DNA of 62,507 nucleotides, from positions 667-63,173 of the forward strand of contig DKZA01000038.1 in assembly GCA_002492525.1 (NCBI GenBank), in the 5' to 3' direction. This DNA is from Lachnospiraceae bacterium UBA7086. Lineage in GTDB: Bacteria > Bacillota > Clostridia > Lachnospirales > Lachnospiraceae. Below the pieces are notes generated by a model. That model was not told where the DNA came from and ran no database searches. It saw only the letters and a list, made by a program, of their open reading frames with translations. The translations under genes were made by a program, and so were the position numbers. This document shows, in pieces, positions 51,164 through 60,362 of the stretch; the stretch's first letter is position 1, and every line of letters begins with the position of its first letter.

Positions 51164-51862
51164 ATGGACGAATGTGTACTGGTGGTGGATGATGACAGGG
51201 AGATTGTGCGGGCCATAGCGCTTCTCCTGGAGAAAGAAGGATATCGGGTGTTACGGGCTTATGACGGAATGGAGGCGCTGAGGATCTTAGGAGAGCAGTC
51301 GGTGCAGCTGATTATCATGGATGTGATGATGCCGAAGCTGGACGGCCTTTCCGCCATGATGAAGATCAGGGAGCGGAAGAACCTGCCAATCATCGTTTTA
51401 AGTGCCAAGACGGAGGATACGGATAAGATTCTGGGGCTGTCCATGGGAGCGGATGACTATGTGTCGAAACCCTTTCATCCCCAGGAACTGGCGGCCCGGG
51501 TCAAGAGCCAGCTACGCAGATATACCATGCTTGGCGGCATCCATGCACAGCACGAGGATGAGGAGATCGTAAACGGCAGACTGTGTTACCGCTTACAGGA
51601 ACGGACACTCTATGTGGATGGAGAACCGGTGAAACTGACGGCTACGGAGACCAAGATCATGGAACTTCTGATGCGCAACAGAGGCCGTATCTTTCCGGCG
51701 GAAGAGATTTATGAGAGAGTCTGGGAAGAACCTTCCTTCGCACCGGAGAATACGGTGATGGTGCATATTCGTCATATCAGGGAAAAGATCGAACTGAACC
51801 CGAAAGAGCCAGAATATATAAAGGTGGTGTGGGGCATTGGATACAAAATGGAAAAAAGGTAA
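51164..51862 (+). CDS. OmpR-family response regulator
   Basis: A 232-residue two-component regulator. The receiver (about 1-118) has VVDDDRE (acidic pocket), Asp53 (IIMDVMMP), and the conserved Lys in VSKPFHP. The C-terminal winged helix (about 135-232) has LTATETKIMELLMRNRGRIF and VHIRHIREKIE. It resembles VanR-like regulators of envelope responses. GAGG lies 9 nt before the ATG. It overlaps the kinase gene by 26 bp. Confidence 0.96.
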   Translation: MDECVLVVDDDREIVRAIALLLEKEGYRVLRAYDGMEALRILGEQSVQLIIMDVMMPKLDGLSAMMKIRERKNLPIIVLSAKTEDTDKILGLSMGADDYVSKPFHPQELAARVKSQLRRYTMLGGIHAQHEDEEIVNGRLCYRLQERTLYVDGEPVKLTATETKIMELLMRNRGRIFPAEEIYERVWEEPSFAPENTVMVHIRHIREKIELNPKEPEYIKVVWGIGYKMEKR

Positions 51863-54359
51863 GGTATTATGCAGTTTTATGGTATTTGCCGTCGGTGTGA
51901 CCATGTTGATCGTGAATCTGGTTCCGGCGGTGGGAATATTTCTTGCACTGGATGGGAAAGTATTCCAAAAGCAGGTGGATTATCAGGAGAGCAGCCAGTT
52001 CAGAAGTCTGATCAGCGGCCGGTTGGAAGACCTTCTGGGTGTGGCCACGGACGGAAAAGGCTGGGGCAATGAGGACATAGGGCCCCAGGCCTTTAGCGGG
52101 GTGGCTGTGGCAGAGGAGACAGTGATAGAGGAGTCGGCACCGGATGATTATTGGGAAGTTTATCAGGATACCATGGAAGAGGTGCGCAGGCAGTTGCAGG
52201 AAGACTATGAAGCTTATGTCCATGAACAGGAATATGCGGATCATCTCGATGAAATGAGAGCTGATGCAGAAGGAGAGGCTCTGGATCGGTATTATAATTA
52301 TTATGATGACGGTTATGGGTCCGCTTATGTCACAGGATGGACACTGGATGATTATATGAAGGATATGGCATATAACAAAAACATCCGTTATGCCATAGTG
52401 AAGCAGGATAAACTGCTCTATACCAATATTGAGGCTTACGAGAACCAGACCGGGAAAGACTGGGACGGAACGGATTTTTCCGATTCGCTTGTACCGGAAG
52501 CGTATAATTTTACCCTCTGGTATAACCGGGAAGGTGACGGTAAGGTGCAGATTGCGAAGGACGGCCGGGAGGAGGATGTGTACGGCGACGGTATTTACAG
52601 GGATGACAGCCGCTGGTATGTGCCGGGCTATGCCAATTTTACTCTGGGAGAGTCGGCGAAAGACGTGGTTATCTTTCTGGCGGCAGCCAAAGAGCCGCAG
52701 TTATATCTGGTAGGGGATTATGCCGGTTACGGCGTGGATCAGTATGGGGGCAGACTTTATTATATGAGACAGTCCCTTTTGGAACTTAACAGGGAATTTG
52801 AGAGGAGATGTGCTTATTTAATAGCGTCTGTTATATTAATCGCGCTGGGAATGATTTTGCACAAAAATAAGAAAACTGCAGACCGTAAGATTGCGGACAT
52901 GTTAGGAAAGGTCTGTCTGGAAATTAAAATTCCTCTCTTTTTGTTTATCCTGTTTATCCTTGTGGGGAAGAGTGCGGGTGTGCTGACGGCGATGGCCTGG
53001 AAAATCAGCAATGGGGGTTCTTACTATTATAGTTGGAGCGGTGATATTGTTTATGAGATTACACGCATGTGTAAGGCCGGCGGTTATCTGGCAGCTTTTT
53101 ACTGGCTCTTCTATTTGACGGTTCTTGACTTTAACGGAAACAGGCACAGGCAGAAAAAGCCCCTGATACGTCTTCTCAGGGCAAAGGATTTCAAATACCC
53201 TATCCAGAAAAGGCTGGTGCGCAGGCAGCGGATGGCCCTGATCATGGAGATTATCATACTGGTGGCAGCGGGCGTCTTTTTCTCCGTCGTAAGTCTGCTT
53301 TACGGTATGGCTTCGGCATATCTGGGAGGCTATAACCTTTGGGAATGGGCGGACATGTATGGCTATAGCTATGGCGGTGCCGCTTATGGTTTGGGCATGA
53401 TTCTTCTGATTTTGGCAGCGGCGGTGCTTTGTGTACCTGTTGCATTTATGGTGGTTGATATTTGTATGCTGCGCAGAAATCGGAAACTTGCGGAAGATAT
53501 CGGTGCACTTTCCGATCAGATTCAGGCGGTGCGGGAAGGCAGTCTGACAGAGAATCTTGATTTAGGTGAGGATACGGATTTACAGGAGGCGGCAAAGAAT
53601 CTGAACGAGATCCAAAAAGGCATGGAAACGGCGCTTCGGGAACAGATGAAGAGCGAGCGCATGAAGGTGGATCTGGTGACCAACGTGTCCCATGATATCA
53701 AAACACCGCTTACTTCGATTATCAGTTATGTGGAACTGTTGCGGCAGGAGCAGGATCTGCCGGAGCATGTGAAAGAGTTTATTCAGATTCTGGGAGAAAA
53801 GTCAGAACGTCTGGGGAATATTGTGCAGGATGTGTTTGAGATAAGTAAGGCGACTTCGGGACAGCTGCCTATGAAAATGGAAACGTTGGATATGGGAAAA
53901 CTGCTCAGGCAGACGCTGGCGGATATGAATGGGCAGATAGAACAGAGCAGTTTCACGATGAAGCTGGCGATTCCGGAGACACCCATGCCGGTGGTGGCTG
54001 ACGGGCAGAGACTCTATCGGGTATTCCAGAATCTGCTGCAGAACGCTCTGCGTTATTCTCTGGAAGGTTCCAGAATCTTTTTGACACTCACGGAGGAAGC
54101 AGGGCAGATTATCGTTCGGATGAAGAATACTTCCAGTGTGGAATTGACGGGTACGAAAGACTTTACGGAACGTTTTGTGCGCGGCGATGAGAGCCGTACG
54201 GATGGGGGCAGCGGACTGGGCCTGTCCATTGCCAAGAGTTTTACCCAGGCCTGCGGCGGCAGCCTGGTGGTGGAGACGGATGCGGATTTGTTTACGGTGA
54301 CGGTAACTTTCCAGAAGGCGGAGAGTGATTCTTTGGATGGGGAGGAAGAAATGTCATGA
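51837..54359 (+). CDS. Membrane sensor histidine kinase
   Basis: An 840-residue kinase paired with the preceding regulator. TM1 is at about 10-35; a Tyr/Asp/Glu-rich outer domain follows (about 38-320); then five more helices (about 325-560), a HAMP-like linker, and the kinase core. The H-box NVSHDIKTPLTSI has His619; the N-box QNLLQNALRYS and G2 DGGSGLGLSIAK are intact. The start is a TTG at 51837, which keeps a basic pre-TM tail; an ATG at 51879 inside TM1 is less likely. The extra mid-protein helices are unusual. The stop overlaps the S41 gene. Confidence 0.9.
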   Translation: MDTKWKKGKVLCSFMVFAVGVTMLIVNLVPAVGIFLALDGKVFQKQVDYQESSQFRSLISGRLEDLLGVATDGKGWGNEDIGPQAFSGVAVAEETVIEESAPDDYWEVYQDTMEEVRRQLQEDYEAYVHEQEYADHLDEMRADAEGEALDRYYNYYDDGYGSAYVTGWTLDDYMKDMAYNKNIRYAIVKQDKLLYTNIEAYENQTGKDWDGTDFSDSLVPEAYNFTLWYNREGDGKVQIAKDGREEDVYGDGIYRDDSRWYVPGYANFTLGESAKDVVIFLAAAKEPQLYLVGDYAGYGVDQYGGRLYYMRQSLLELNREFERRCAYLIASVILIALGMILHKNKKTADRKIADMLGKVCLEIKIPLFLFILFILVGKSAGVLTAMAWKISNGGSYYYSWSGDIVYEITRMCKAGGYLAAFYWLFYLTVLDFNGNRHRQKKPLIRLLRAKDFKYPIQKRLVRRQRMALIMEIIILVAAGVFFSVVSLLYGMASAYLGGYNLWEWADMYGYSYGGAAYGLGMILLILAAAVLCVPVAFMVVDICMLRRNRKLAEDIGALSDQIQAVREGSLTENLDLGEDTDLQEAAKNLNEIQKGMETALREQMKSERMKVDLVTNVSHDIKTPLTSIISYVELLRQEQDLPEHVKEFIQILGEKSERLGNIVQDVFEISKATSGQLPMKMETLDMGKLLRQTLADMNGQIEQSSFTMKLAIPETPMPVVADGQRLYRVFQNLLQNALRYSLEGSRIFLTLTEEAGQIIVRMKNTSSVELTGTKDFTERFVRGDESRTDGGSGLGLSIAKSFTQACGGSLVVETDADLFTVTVTFQKAESDSLDGEEEMS

Positions 54360-55702
54360 GGAAGAGGAGTATATTGGCAGCAGGGCTTGTTCTGGCAGTA
54401 AGCGTAACGGTCTGCGGCGGCAAGCCGCAGACGTCCGGTGCACAAGGGGGGAATACTATGGGAACCGTTTGGGCACAGACTCTGGCGGAAGTGCCAGACG
54501 CAGACCCAAACTGGATGGGCGGTTTGAATAAGGAACAGAGGATGCAGGATTTTGAAAGTCTGTGCAATGGCCTGCGGGATAATTATCCATATCTGCTTCT
54601 GGCGAAAAGACAGGCCGGCGCAGATATTGATGTGCTGGAGAGAAGCTATCGGCAGAAGGTGGAGTTATGCGATAATGATGATATGTTTTATGAAACCTTG
54701 CGTGATTTTGTGAGAGAGTTTGCTTTTACCGGGCATCTGGATCTTTGGGGCCGGCGCTATGAGAGCGAACTTGCGGATTTAAAGAGGTATTTTAATTTAA
54801 AGATGCAGGAATCAGACGAGAAGGGCATGGCTCACATTGCACCTTATATTGCCGCATTGGATAATCCTGTTTCTCATAAGACTTACGCTGCTATGACAAA
54901 ATTTTATGAACAGACAGAGAATGAGGTACAGGAACAGGGGCAGGAAGCGAAGGAATCTGCGGCAGTGACAGAAGAGGAGCCATGGGTCAATGTAAAGACG
55001 AAGATTCTGGAACCCGGAAAGACGGCCTATGTTTCCATCAGTTTGTTTGATTATGAACAGATGGAATCGGATCGTAAAATTTTACTGCCCTTTTATGAGA
55101 AAGTCAGGGATTATGATAATCTTATCATTGATATTACCGAGAATCCGGGCGGCAGCATGAATTACTTTAATGAGTTGGTGGTTGCGCCGCTTGCGAAAGA
55201 AACGTTGACCGTGCCAACTTATCAGCTTTTGAAAGATGGACAAAATAACAGATGTTTTCTAATGATGGAAGAAGGTATCTCTTCCGGATTGTATCAACCG
55301 GTCAGTAAGCTGCCGGAGCTGCCGAATCTGAACCGGGAAAATGTCCGGGACTGCACTTATTTCTTACAGGAAGATTATACGGTGCATCCTGTCGGCAATG
55401 GTTTTGCCGGGAAAATATGGCTTCTGGTGAGCGGGGATAATTATTCCTCTTCCGAGTATGCGGCCATGTTTTCCAAGGCCAGCGGGTTTGCCACATTGGT
55501 GGGAGAGACGACCGGAGGGGATGGGATTGGGACGGATCCAGTATACTTAATCCTGCCTAACAGCGGTCTTGTGGTGCAGTACAGTCCCATGTATGGTATG
55601 ACGGCAGATGGTACCGGCAGTGAGGAATATGGTACGACTCCGGATATTGTCAGCAGTACAGGAGAGAGTGCCCTGGATACTTGTTTAAAATGGATTGGAT
55701 AA
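54356..55702 (+). CDS. S41-family peptidase-like exported protein
   Basis: A 448-residue exported protein with a signal segment (1-20). A Cys at about 20 (SVTVCGGK) is a weak lipobox. The C-terminal S41-like domain has DYDNLIIDITENPGGSMNY, GDNYSSSEYAAMFSKASGFATLVGETTGGDGIG and IVSSTGES. The likely nucleophile is a Ser of SSSEYAA. The Lys found in CtpA proteases (TFGKG) is Asp here (TGGDG), as in non-CTP S41 members. It overlaps the kinase gene by 4 bp, so it is part of the two-component operon and may process the signal. Confidence 0.82.
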   Translation: MRKRSILAAGLVLAVSVTVCGGKPQTSGAQGGNTMGTVWAQTLAEVPDADPNWMGGLNKEQRMQDFESLCNGLRDNYPYLLLAKRQAGADIDVLERSYRQKVELCDNDDMFYETLRDFVREFAFTGHLDLWGRRYESELADLKRYFNLKMQESDEKGMAHIAPYIAALDNPVSHKTYAAMTKFYEQTENEVQEQGQEAKESAAVTEEEPWVNVKTKILEPGKTAYVSISLFDYEQMESDRKILLPFYEKVRDYDNLIIDITENPGGSMNYFNELVVAPLAKETLTVPTYQLLKDGQNNRCFLMMEEGISSGLYQPVSKLPELPNLNRENVRDCTYFLQEDYTVHPVGNGFAGKIWLLVSGDNYSSSEYAAMFSKASGFATLVGETTGGDGIGTDPVYLILPNSGLVVQYSPMYGMTADGTGSEEYGTTPDIVSSTGESALDTCLKWIG

Positions 55703-55940
55703 GAGGGGAGTGGAATCTTTTGTTCTTAAGTTGATTCGGGTGTTAAAAATTCTTATCCATATTCCGGATAAAAGGAAAGATATTTTTCCGTTAATTGTAA
55801 GTATCATCATTCTGCTTTTTATCATCATCTGCGCATTTATTATGTCGAAAGCGGCAGTTTATTATGTGCCGGGGGATGTTTCGGATTATCTGGATCTGGA
55901 TTTGGAGAAAATTGGAGAGATTATGCTCATGTTTATTTGA
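55695..55940 (+). CDS. Small membrane protein (81 aa), weak start
   Basis: A possible 81-residue protein with one strong membrane helix (about 32-55, FPLIVSIIILLFIIICAFIM) and an acidic end. The frame opens with a TTG at 55695 that overlaps the S41 gene by 8 bp; a GTG at 55710 is the alternative. Ribosome sites are poor for both. Placement before the terminator at 55964 makes it the plausible last gene of the operon. Function unknown. Confidence 0.5.
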   Translation: MDKRGVESFVLKLIRVLKILIHIPDKRKDIFPLIVSIIILLFIIICAFIMSKAAVYYVPGDVSDYLDLDLEKIGEIMLMFI

Positions 55941-55963
55941 CAGTGAAATGTCCGATGCAGGGA

Positions 55964-56005
55964 AAAGAGCGGTTTGCCGGAAATTCTGGCAAACCGCTCT
56001 TTTTA
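55964..56005 (+). terminator. Strong intrinsic terminator
   Basis: A perfect 15-bp stem, 55964-55978 with 55988-56002 (core AGAGCGGTTTGCC), has a 9-nt loop and a T-tract. Confidence 0.93.
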
Positions 56006-56036
56006 TATTACAGTACGATATTGGATCTAATCGTGC

Positions 56037-56065
56037 TTGCCCGATTTTTTAATGTCTGATATAGT
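56037..56065 (+). promoter_or_regulatory. Promoter of the SUV3-like helicase gene
   Basis: TTGCCC at 56037-56042 and TATAGT at 56060-56065 are 17 bp apart. The transcript would start after the ATG at 56066, supporting the start at 56129. Confidence 0.6.
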
Positions 56066-56128
56066 ATGCTTGATACGGGAAACAGCATCCTGGATTATAG
56101 GTATATAATTTTGGAAAAGAGTGTGATT

Positions 56129-58273
56129 ATGCAGGATAAACAAAAGACCATAGATGAAAAGAACAGCAGGGAAGAGGAAGGGGCGAAAGCGTCATTTCAG
56201 AAAATCCCTGCAAATACAGGCGGAACGAATACGGAACAGGTAAAACGCAGGCGTAGACGGCGCAGGAAAAAGAAGGCCAGTACGCCGGCCGGACAAGGGA
56301 CGGGTAGGTCCATCCAGGAAAATGTAAAGGAGTCGGAACAGCCGGTCAAAGTCAGGGACGAGGTATCGCAGCAGCTGTGGGCGGTCTATGAGAAAGCTTT
56401 CTTGCAGCTTGTCAAGGAGCCGGAACGCCGGCTGATCAGGGGTACGGAAAAGCAGTTAGGTCAGTTGGAGCGGCGTATAGCCCGCAAGAAAAAACAGGAA
56501 ACTCACCAGGTACTGGCGGATATGAAAGAACTGCATAAGAAGACGGAGCAGGTGGGTTATACGGTGGTACAGCGCGATACGGCATGGCTTAAAAGATACC
56601 GGCGCGTGGTCAGGATGCTGGCCAGACTGGATGTTTCTTTCTTAAAGAAGATGGCGCCCGGTGCTGTGGCGGAGGATATTGCCGCTATGGAAAAGACGGC
56701 TGTGCTGCTTAGAAAGAAGTCTCTTTATGAAATTTATAAAGAAGATTATATGCAGTATCTTGTTGGGCAGAGGATTGAGGAATTGATGGAGGCGGAACCG
56801 GAGAAACAGTATCCGGAAGCAAGGGGGATGAAACGGCATTTCATCCTGCATATCGGTCCCACCAACAGCGGAAAGACTTACCAGGCCCTGCAAAGACTTC
56901 GGCAGGCATACCGGGGTATCTACCTGGGGCCGCTGCGGCTTCTGGCCTTGGAAGTATACGACCGCATGATGGCCTCCGGCATCCCCTGTAATATGATCAC
57001 CGGTGAGGAGACGATTCTTACGCCGGGCAGCTTTGTGCAGGCATCCACGGTGGAAATCTTAAATATCAGGGAAGTTTATGATATTGCCGTGATCGACGAG
57101 GCGCAGATGATGGCGGATGAGAACCGGGGAAGTTATTGGACGAGGGCGATTCTCGGTATCAGAGCCCAGGAGATTCATGTGTGCAGTTCCGGCACGGCCC
57201 AGGAGCTGCTTGTGAAGATGATAGAACGGTGCGGGGACACCTATGAGATCGTGAACCATGAACGGAATACCAGGCTGGAGTTTATTCCCCAACGTTATGA
57301 TATCGAAAAGGATGTGGAAAAGGGGGACGCGCTGATTGCCTTTTCCAAGAAAAACGTGTTGGCCATTGCAGCCGAATTGGAAAATCGGGGGATTAAGGCC
57401 AGTGTCATTTACGGAAACCTGCCGCCTCAGACCAGACAGGAACAGGTGAGGCTGTTTACGGAAGGCTACAATCAGGTAGTGGTGGCCACCGATGCTATCG
57501 GTATGGGGATTAATCTGCCCATAAGGCGTGTTATTTTTATGAATACCACCAAATTTGACGGTGTAGGTATGCGCAGACTGCTGGCGGAGGAAATCAGACA
57601 GATTGCCGGCAGGGCAGGCAGATATGGTTATTACGATATTGGATATGTACAGTCGGCGATGGATATGGAATATGTGGGCAAAAAGCTGGCGGAGCCTTTT
57701 TATCCGATTAAGCGGGCCAGAGTCGGTTTCCCGGAAGTTCTGTTAGACATAGATCTGGAACTGGATGAGGTCATAGCTGCCTGGGAAAAGACCAGGAATC
57801 TGCCCATGTATGATAAGATTTCCATGGCGGAGAGTATCCAAAAATATAAATACCTTAAGAATCATAAAAAGAAAATTCCCTTTATGGATGACAGGAAGCT
57901 GGTGCTGACATTGATTACCTGTCCCTTTGATGTGAAGGACAGGGATGTGCTGCAGCTGTGGCTGCGTTATTGCGAGAGGCCGGAGAAACAACGGGAATGT
58001 CCGATGCTGCCTAAAGATTTTTCACTGGAAGGACTGGAATCCTATTATAAACAATTAGATCTGTATACACAGTTTTCCGCCAGAATGGACTGGGTCATCG
58101 ATAAGGAGGAAGTGGCGGCCAACAGGGAGTGGGCCCAGCATGAGATTGGAGAGCTGCTAAAAGAGGATAAGGGGCAGTTCGAGAAGCGGTGCCGTATCTG
58201 CGGCAGGCCTCTCATGTGGGATTATGCCTATCCAATCTGTGAGCGCTGTTATGGCAGGATAGGAAGGAAGTAG
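56129..58273 (+). CDS. SUV3-like DExH RNA helicase
   Basis: A 714-residue helicase close in motif to mitochondrial SUV3: GPTNSGKTYQAL (P-loop, about 243), VIDEAQMMADENRG (about 321), VIYGNLPP, VATDAIGMGINLPIRRVIF and IRQIAGRAGRYG (about 489). The N-terminal tail (1-70) is Lys/Arg-rich (VKRRRRRRRKKK), as in RNA-binding tails. The C-terminus has a Cys4 zinc-finger candidate (CRICG...CERC). SUV3 proteins unwind RNA for degradation. The ATG at 56129 is chosen because a promoter ends at 56065. It is followed 2 bp later by a phosphopantetheinyl transferase gene. Confidence 0.9.
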   Translation: MQDKQKTIDEKNSREEEGAKASFQKIPANTGGTNTEQVKRRRRRRRKKKASTPAGQGTGRSIQENVKESEQPVKVRDEVSQQLWAVYEKAFLQLVKEPERRLIRGTEKQLGQLERRIARKKKQETHQVLADMKELHKKTEQVGYTVVQRDTAWLKRYRRVVRMLARLDVSFLKKMAPGAVAEDIAAMEKTAVLLRKKSLYEIYKEDYMQYLVGQRIEELMEAEPEKQYPEARGMKRHFILHIGPTNSGKTYQALQRLRQAYRGIYLGPLRLLALEVYDRMMASGIPCNMITGEETILTPGSFVQASTVEILNIREVYDIAVIDEAQMMADENRGSYWTRAILGIRAQEIHVCSSGTAQELLVKMIERCGDTYEIVNHERNTRLEFIPQRYDIEKDVEKGDALIAFSKKNVLAIAAELENRGIKASVIYGNLPPQTRQEQVRLFTEGYNQVVVATDAIGMGINLPIRRVIFMNTTKFDGVGMRRLLAEEIRQIAGRAGRYGYYDIGYVQSAMDMEYVGKKLAEPFYPIKRARVGFPEVLLDIDLELDEVIAAWEKTRNLPMYDKISMAESIQKYKYLKNHKKKIPFMDDRKLVLTLITCPFDVKDRDVLQLWLRYCERPEKQRECPMLPKDFSLEGLESYYKQLDLYTQFSARMDWVIDKEEVAANREWAQHEIGELLKEDKGQFEKRCRICGRPLMWDYAYPICERCYGRIGRK

Positions 58274-58275
58274 TT

Positions 58276-58950
58276 ATGGTCTACACATACTATATGGATG
58301 TGCGATGTTTTGATAATGAGAAACTCTTTCAGGAGAAGATGAAGCTGTTATCGCCATATCGCCAGCAGAAGATAGCACTCTTAAAACATGAAAAAGATAA
58401 AAACAGGAGTCTGGGGGCAGGCATTTTGTTGGATCATGCCCTGATGACCTGCGGACTGCGGGAGAGAAGTGTTGAATATGAGATAGGGAAATGGGGAAAA
58501 CCTTCTTTAAAGTATCATCCTGAGATTCACTTTTCTCTGTCCCATTCCGGAGATTATGCCATTTGCAGTATCGGGGATAAACCGGTGGGGAATGATATTG
58601 AGTTTGTCAAACAGGGCCGGCTTAAAGTAGCGGACCGGTTCTTTACTGAGGAAGAGCTTGCATGGCTGTATGGGGCACAGGAAGATGAGGAACAGACCAA
58701 AAGGATGTTCCGGATTTGGACTATGAAGGAGAGTTTCTTAAAAGTTACCGGCAGGGGGATGTCATTGTCTCTTTCGGATTTTACCATCCATGTGGACGAA
58801 GAGAGTCAGAGGATTCGGGTGCGCCATAAGGTGGATGCTAAATATTATTCTATGAAAGAATATGATGTGCTTGATAAGTACTGTGTGGCGGTCTGTTGCC
58901 AGGAAGACCGGGACATTGCATACGATATGATTCCTGTGGAAGGCTATTAG
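58276..58950 (+). CDS. 4'-phosphopantetheinyl transferase (Sfp type)
   Basis: A 224-residue Sfp-type enzyme that moves phosphopantetheine from CoA to carrier proteins. Motifs: GKWGKPSLKYHPEIHFSLSHS, VGNDIEF (usually VGIDIE; Asn replaces a hydrophobic residue), and FRIWTMKESFLKVTGRG. A GGAAGG site precedes the ATG. It lies 2 bp after the helicase gene. No NRPS or PKS gene is in the window, so its target is elsewhere. Confidence 0.9.
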   Translation: MVYTYYMDVRCFDNEKLFQEKMKLLSPYRQQKIALLKHEKDKNRSLGAGILLDHALMTCGLRERSVEYEIGKWGKPSLKYHPEIHFSLSHSGDYAICSIGDKPVGNDIEFVKQGRLKVADRFFTEEELAWLYGAQEDEEQTKRMFRIWTMKESFLKVTGRGMSLSLSDFTIHVDEESQRIRVRHKVDAKYYSMKEYDVLDKYCVAVCCQEDRDIAYDMIPVEGY

Positions 58951-58954
58951 TGCC

Positions 58955-58985
58955 GGAATAAATGATAGGAAAAACATGCATACTA
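58955..58985 (+). promoter_or_regulatory. Sigma-G-type promoter of spoVAD
   Basis: GGAATA at 58955-58960 and CATACTA at 58979-58985 have an 18-bp spacer. The -10 is identical to that of the spoVAA promoter at 42854, consistent with forespore sigma-G control. Confidence 0.7.
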
Positions 58986-59052
58986 TCACTAAGAAAAATC
59001 AGCGTGACAGCGGTTGGATGCGTTGTCTGACGTGAGTAAAGGAGATAGCGGC

Positions 59053-60069
59053 ATGTTAGGAAAACAAAGTTTTCAGTTTACCTGTAAACCCTATATCATC
59101 AGCAGTGCGTCTATTGTGGGCAGTAAGGAGGCCCAGGGGCCTATGGGCAAATTGTTTGATAAGACAGGGTATGACGATATGTTCGGCGCACAGAACTGGG
59201 AGGATGCGGAGAGCAGCCTGCAAAAGGAGGCGTTGGAGATTGCGCTTAGTAAGGCCAAATTGTCAAAGGAAGATTTGCAGTTAGTCTTTGCAGGGGATTT
59301 GTTGGGTCAGTCTATTGCCAGCAGCTTCGGACTAGCTGGATATCAGGTGCCTCATGTGGGTCTATATGGAGCCTGTTCCACCTGCGGTCTGTCTCTTGCT
59401 ATGGGAGGTATGGCGGTGGCAGGAGCTTTTGTTCAGAAAGCTGCGTGCATCACGTCCAGTCATTTTGCCAGTGCGGAGAAGGAATTTCGTTTCCCGTTAG
59501 CTTATGGCAATCAGAGGCCGAAATCCGCCACTTGGACTGTGACGGGAAGCGGAGCCTTTATCCTGTCGGCTCAGCCGGGAGAGCAGGTGTGTGCGGTCAT
59601 GGAGGGCGTTACCATCGGTAAAATTGTGGATTACGGGATTAAGGATTCCATGAATATGGGAGCCTGCATGGCCCCGGCCGCGGCGGATACCATAAGGCAG
59701 AGTCTGGAGGATTTTGGCAGGGCTCCGAAAGATTATGATAAGATTATCACCGGGGATCTGGGAGAGGTAGGGCAGAGACTTCTGTTCGACTTGCTTTCGG
59801 ATATGCAGATAGATATCACCAAACAGCATATGGACTGTGGCATAGAGATTTTTGAGAGCAAGAAGCAGCATACCGATGCAGGCGGTTCCGGCTGTGGCTG
59901 CAGTGCGGTGGTTTTGTCGGCTTATATATTAAAGAAACTGCAGGAGGGTGTCTGGAAGAGGGTGCTTTTTGTGCCTACGGGGGCACTTCTTAGCAAGACA
60001 AGCTTTAACGAGGGACAGACCATACCTGGCATTGCCCACGGCGTGATTCTGGAGCATTATGAGGGATAA
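59053..60069 (+). CDS. spoVAD: Stage V sporulation protein AD
   Basis: A 338-residue thiolase-fold protein that binds dipicolinic acid. Signatures: FTCKPYIISSASIVGSKEAQGPMG, VPHVGLYGACSTCGLSLAMG, TSSHFASAEKEFRFPLAYGNQRP, DLGEVGQRLLFDL and GSGCGCSAVVLSAY. The ATG at 59053 has AAAGGAG 8 nt upstream. In most spore formers it follows spoVAC directly; here it is about 17 kb away, alone, with its own sigma-G-type promoter. spoVAE is not seen in the window. Confidence 0.95.
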   Translation: MLGKQSFQFTCKPYIISSASIVGSKEAQGPMGKLFDKTGYDDMFGAQNWEDAESSLQKEALEIALSKAKLSKEDLQLVFAGDLLGQSIASSFGLAGYQVPHVGLYGACSTCGLSLAMGGMAVAGAFVQKAACITSSHFASAEKEFRFPLAYGNQRPKSATWTVTGSGAFILSAQPGEQVCAVMEGVTIGKIVDYGIKDSMNMGACMAPAAADTIRQSLEDFGRAPKDYDKIITGDLGEVGQRLLFDLLSDMQIDITKQHMDCGIEIFESKKQHTDAGGSGCGCSAVVLSAYILKKLQEGVWKRVLFVPTGALLSKTSFNEGQTIPGIAHGVILEHYEG

Positions 60070-60093
60070 GGCAGAAGGAACGGGCGGCATCAG

Positions 60094-60130
60094 GACGCTC
60101 CAGATAAATCTGGAGCGTCGCAGGATTTTT
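60094..60130 (+). terminator. Terminator after spoVAD
   Basis: GACGCTCCAGAT (60094-60105) pairs with ATCTGGAGCGTC (60108-60119) with a very short loop. A T-run at 60126-60130 is a few bases further on. Confidence 0.75.
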
Positions 60131-60169
60131 GGAGCGTAAACGATATAGATATTTTGCACAAATCGATGG

Positions 60170-60185
60170 GTTAGTTTCGCCTAAC
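60170..60185. promoter_or_regulatory. Iron-type operator box 1 (GTTAG-N6-CTAAC)
   Basis: GTTAG 60170-60174 and CTAAC 60181-60185, with 6 nt between. It lies upstream of the feo promoter and is the first of four like boxes. Confidence 0.6.
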
Positions 60186-60230
60186 ACGTTGGCTAGTATG
60201 ATGAAACTACGGTGAATGACAAAAAATGCG

Positions 60231-60259
60231 TTGACAAAGACCCTCCACGGTCATATTAT
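60231..60259 (+). promoter_or_regulatory. Promoter of the feo locus
   Basis: TTGACA at 60231-60236 with TATTAT at 60254-60259 (17 bp) or TATAAT at 60257-60262 (20 bp). Operator boxes 2 and 3 lie just downstream. Confidence 0.65.
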
Positions 60260-60267
60260 AATACATA

Positions 60268-60283
60268 GTTAGCGGATGCTAAC
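60268..60283. promoter_or_regulatory. Iron-type operator box 2 (GTTAG-N6-CTAAC)
   Basis: GTTAGC/GCTAAC at 60268-60283 is a perfect inverted repeat just after the -10. A bound repressor here would block initiation or clearance. Confidence 0.7.
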
Positions 60284-60301
60284 TCATATTTATCACATGG
60301 A

Positions 60302-60317
60302 GTTAGTGAAAACTAAT
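60302..60317. promoter_or_regulatory. Iron-type operator box 3 (GTTAG-N6-CTAAT)
   Basis: GTTAG 60302-60306 and CTAAT 60313-60317 have the same 6-nt spacing. The box lies in the feoA leader, 34 bp after box 2 start to start. Confidence 0.6.
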
Positions 60318-60362
60318 ACATATTTCAAAGAAGATGTAAAACGTTTTGGAATGGAGGAATAC

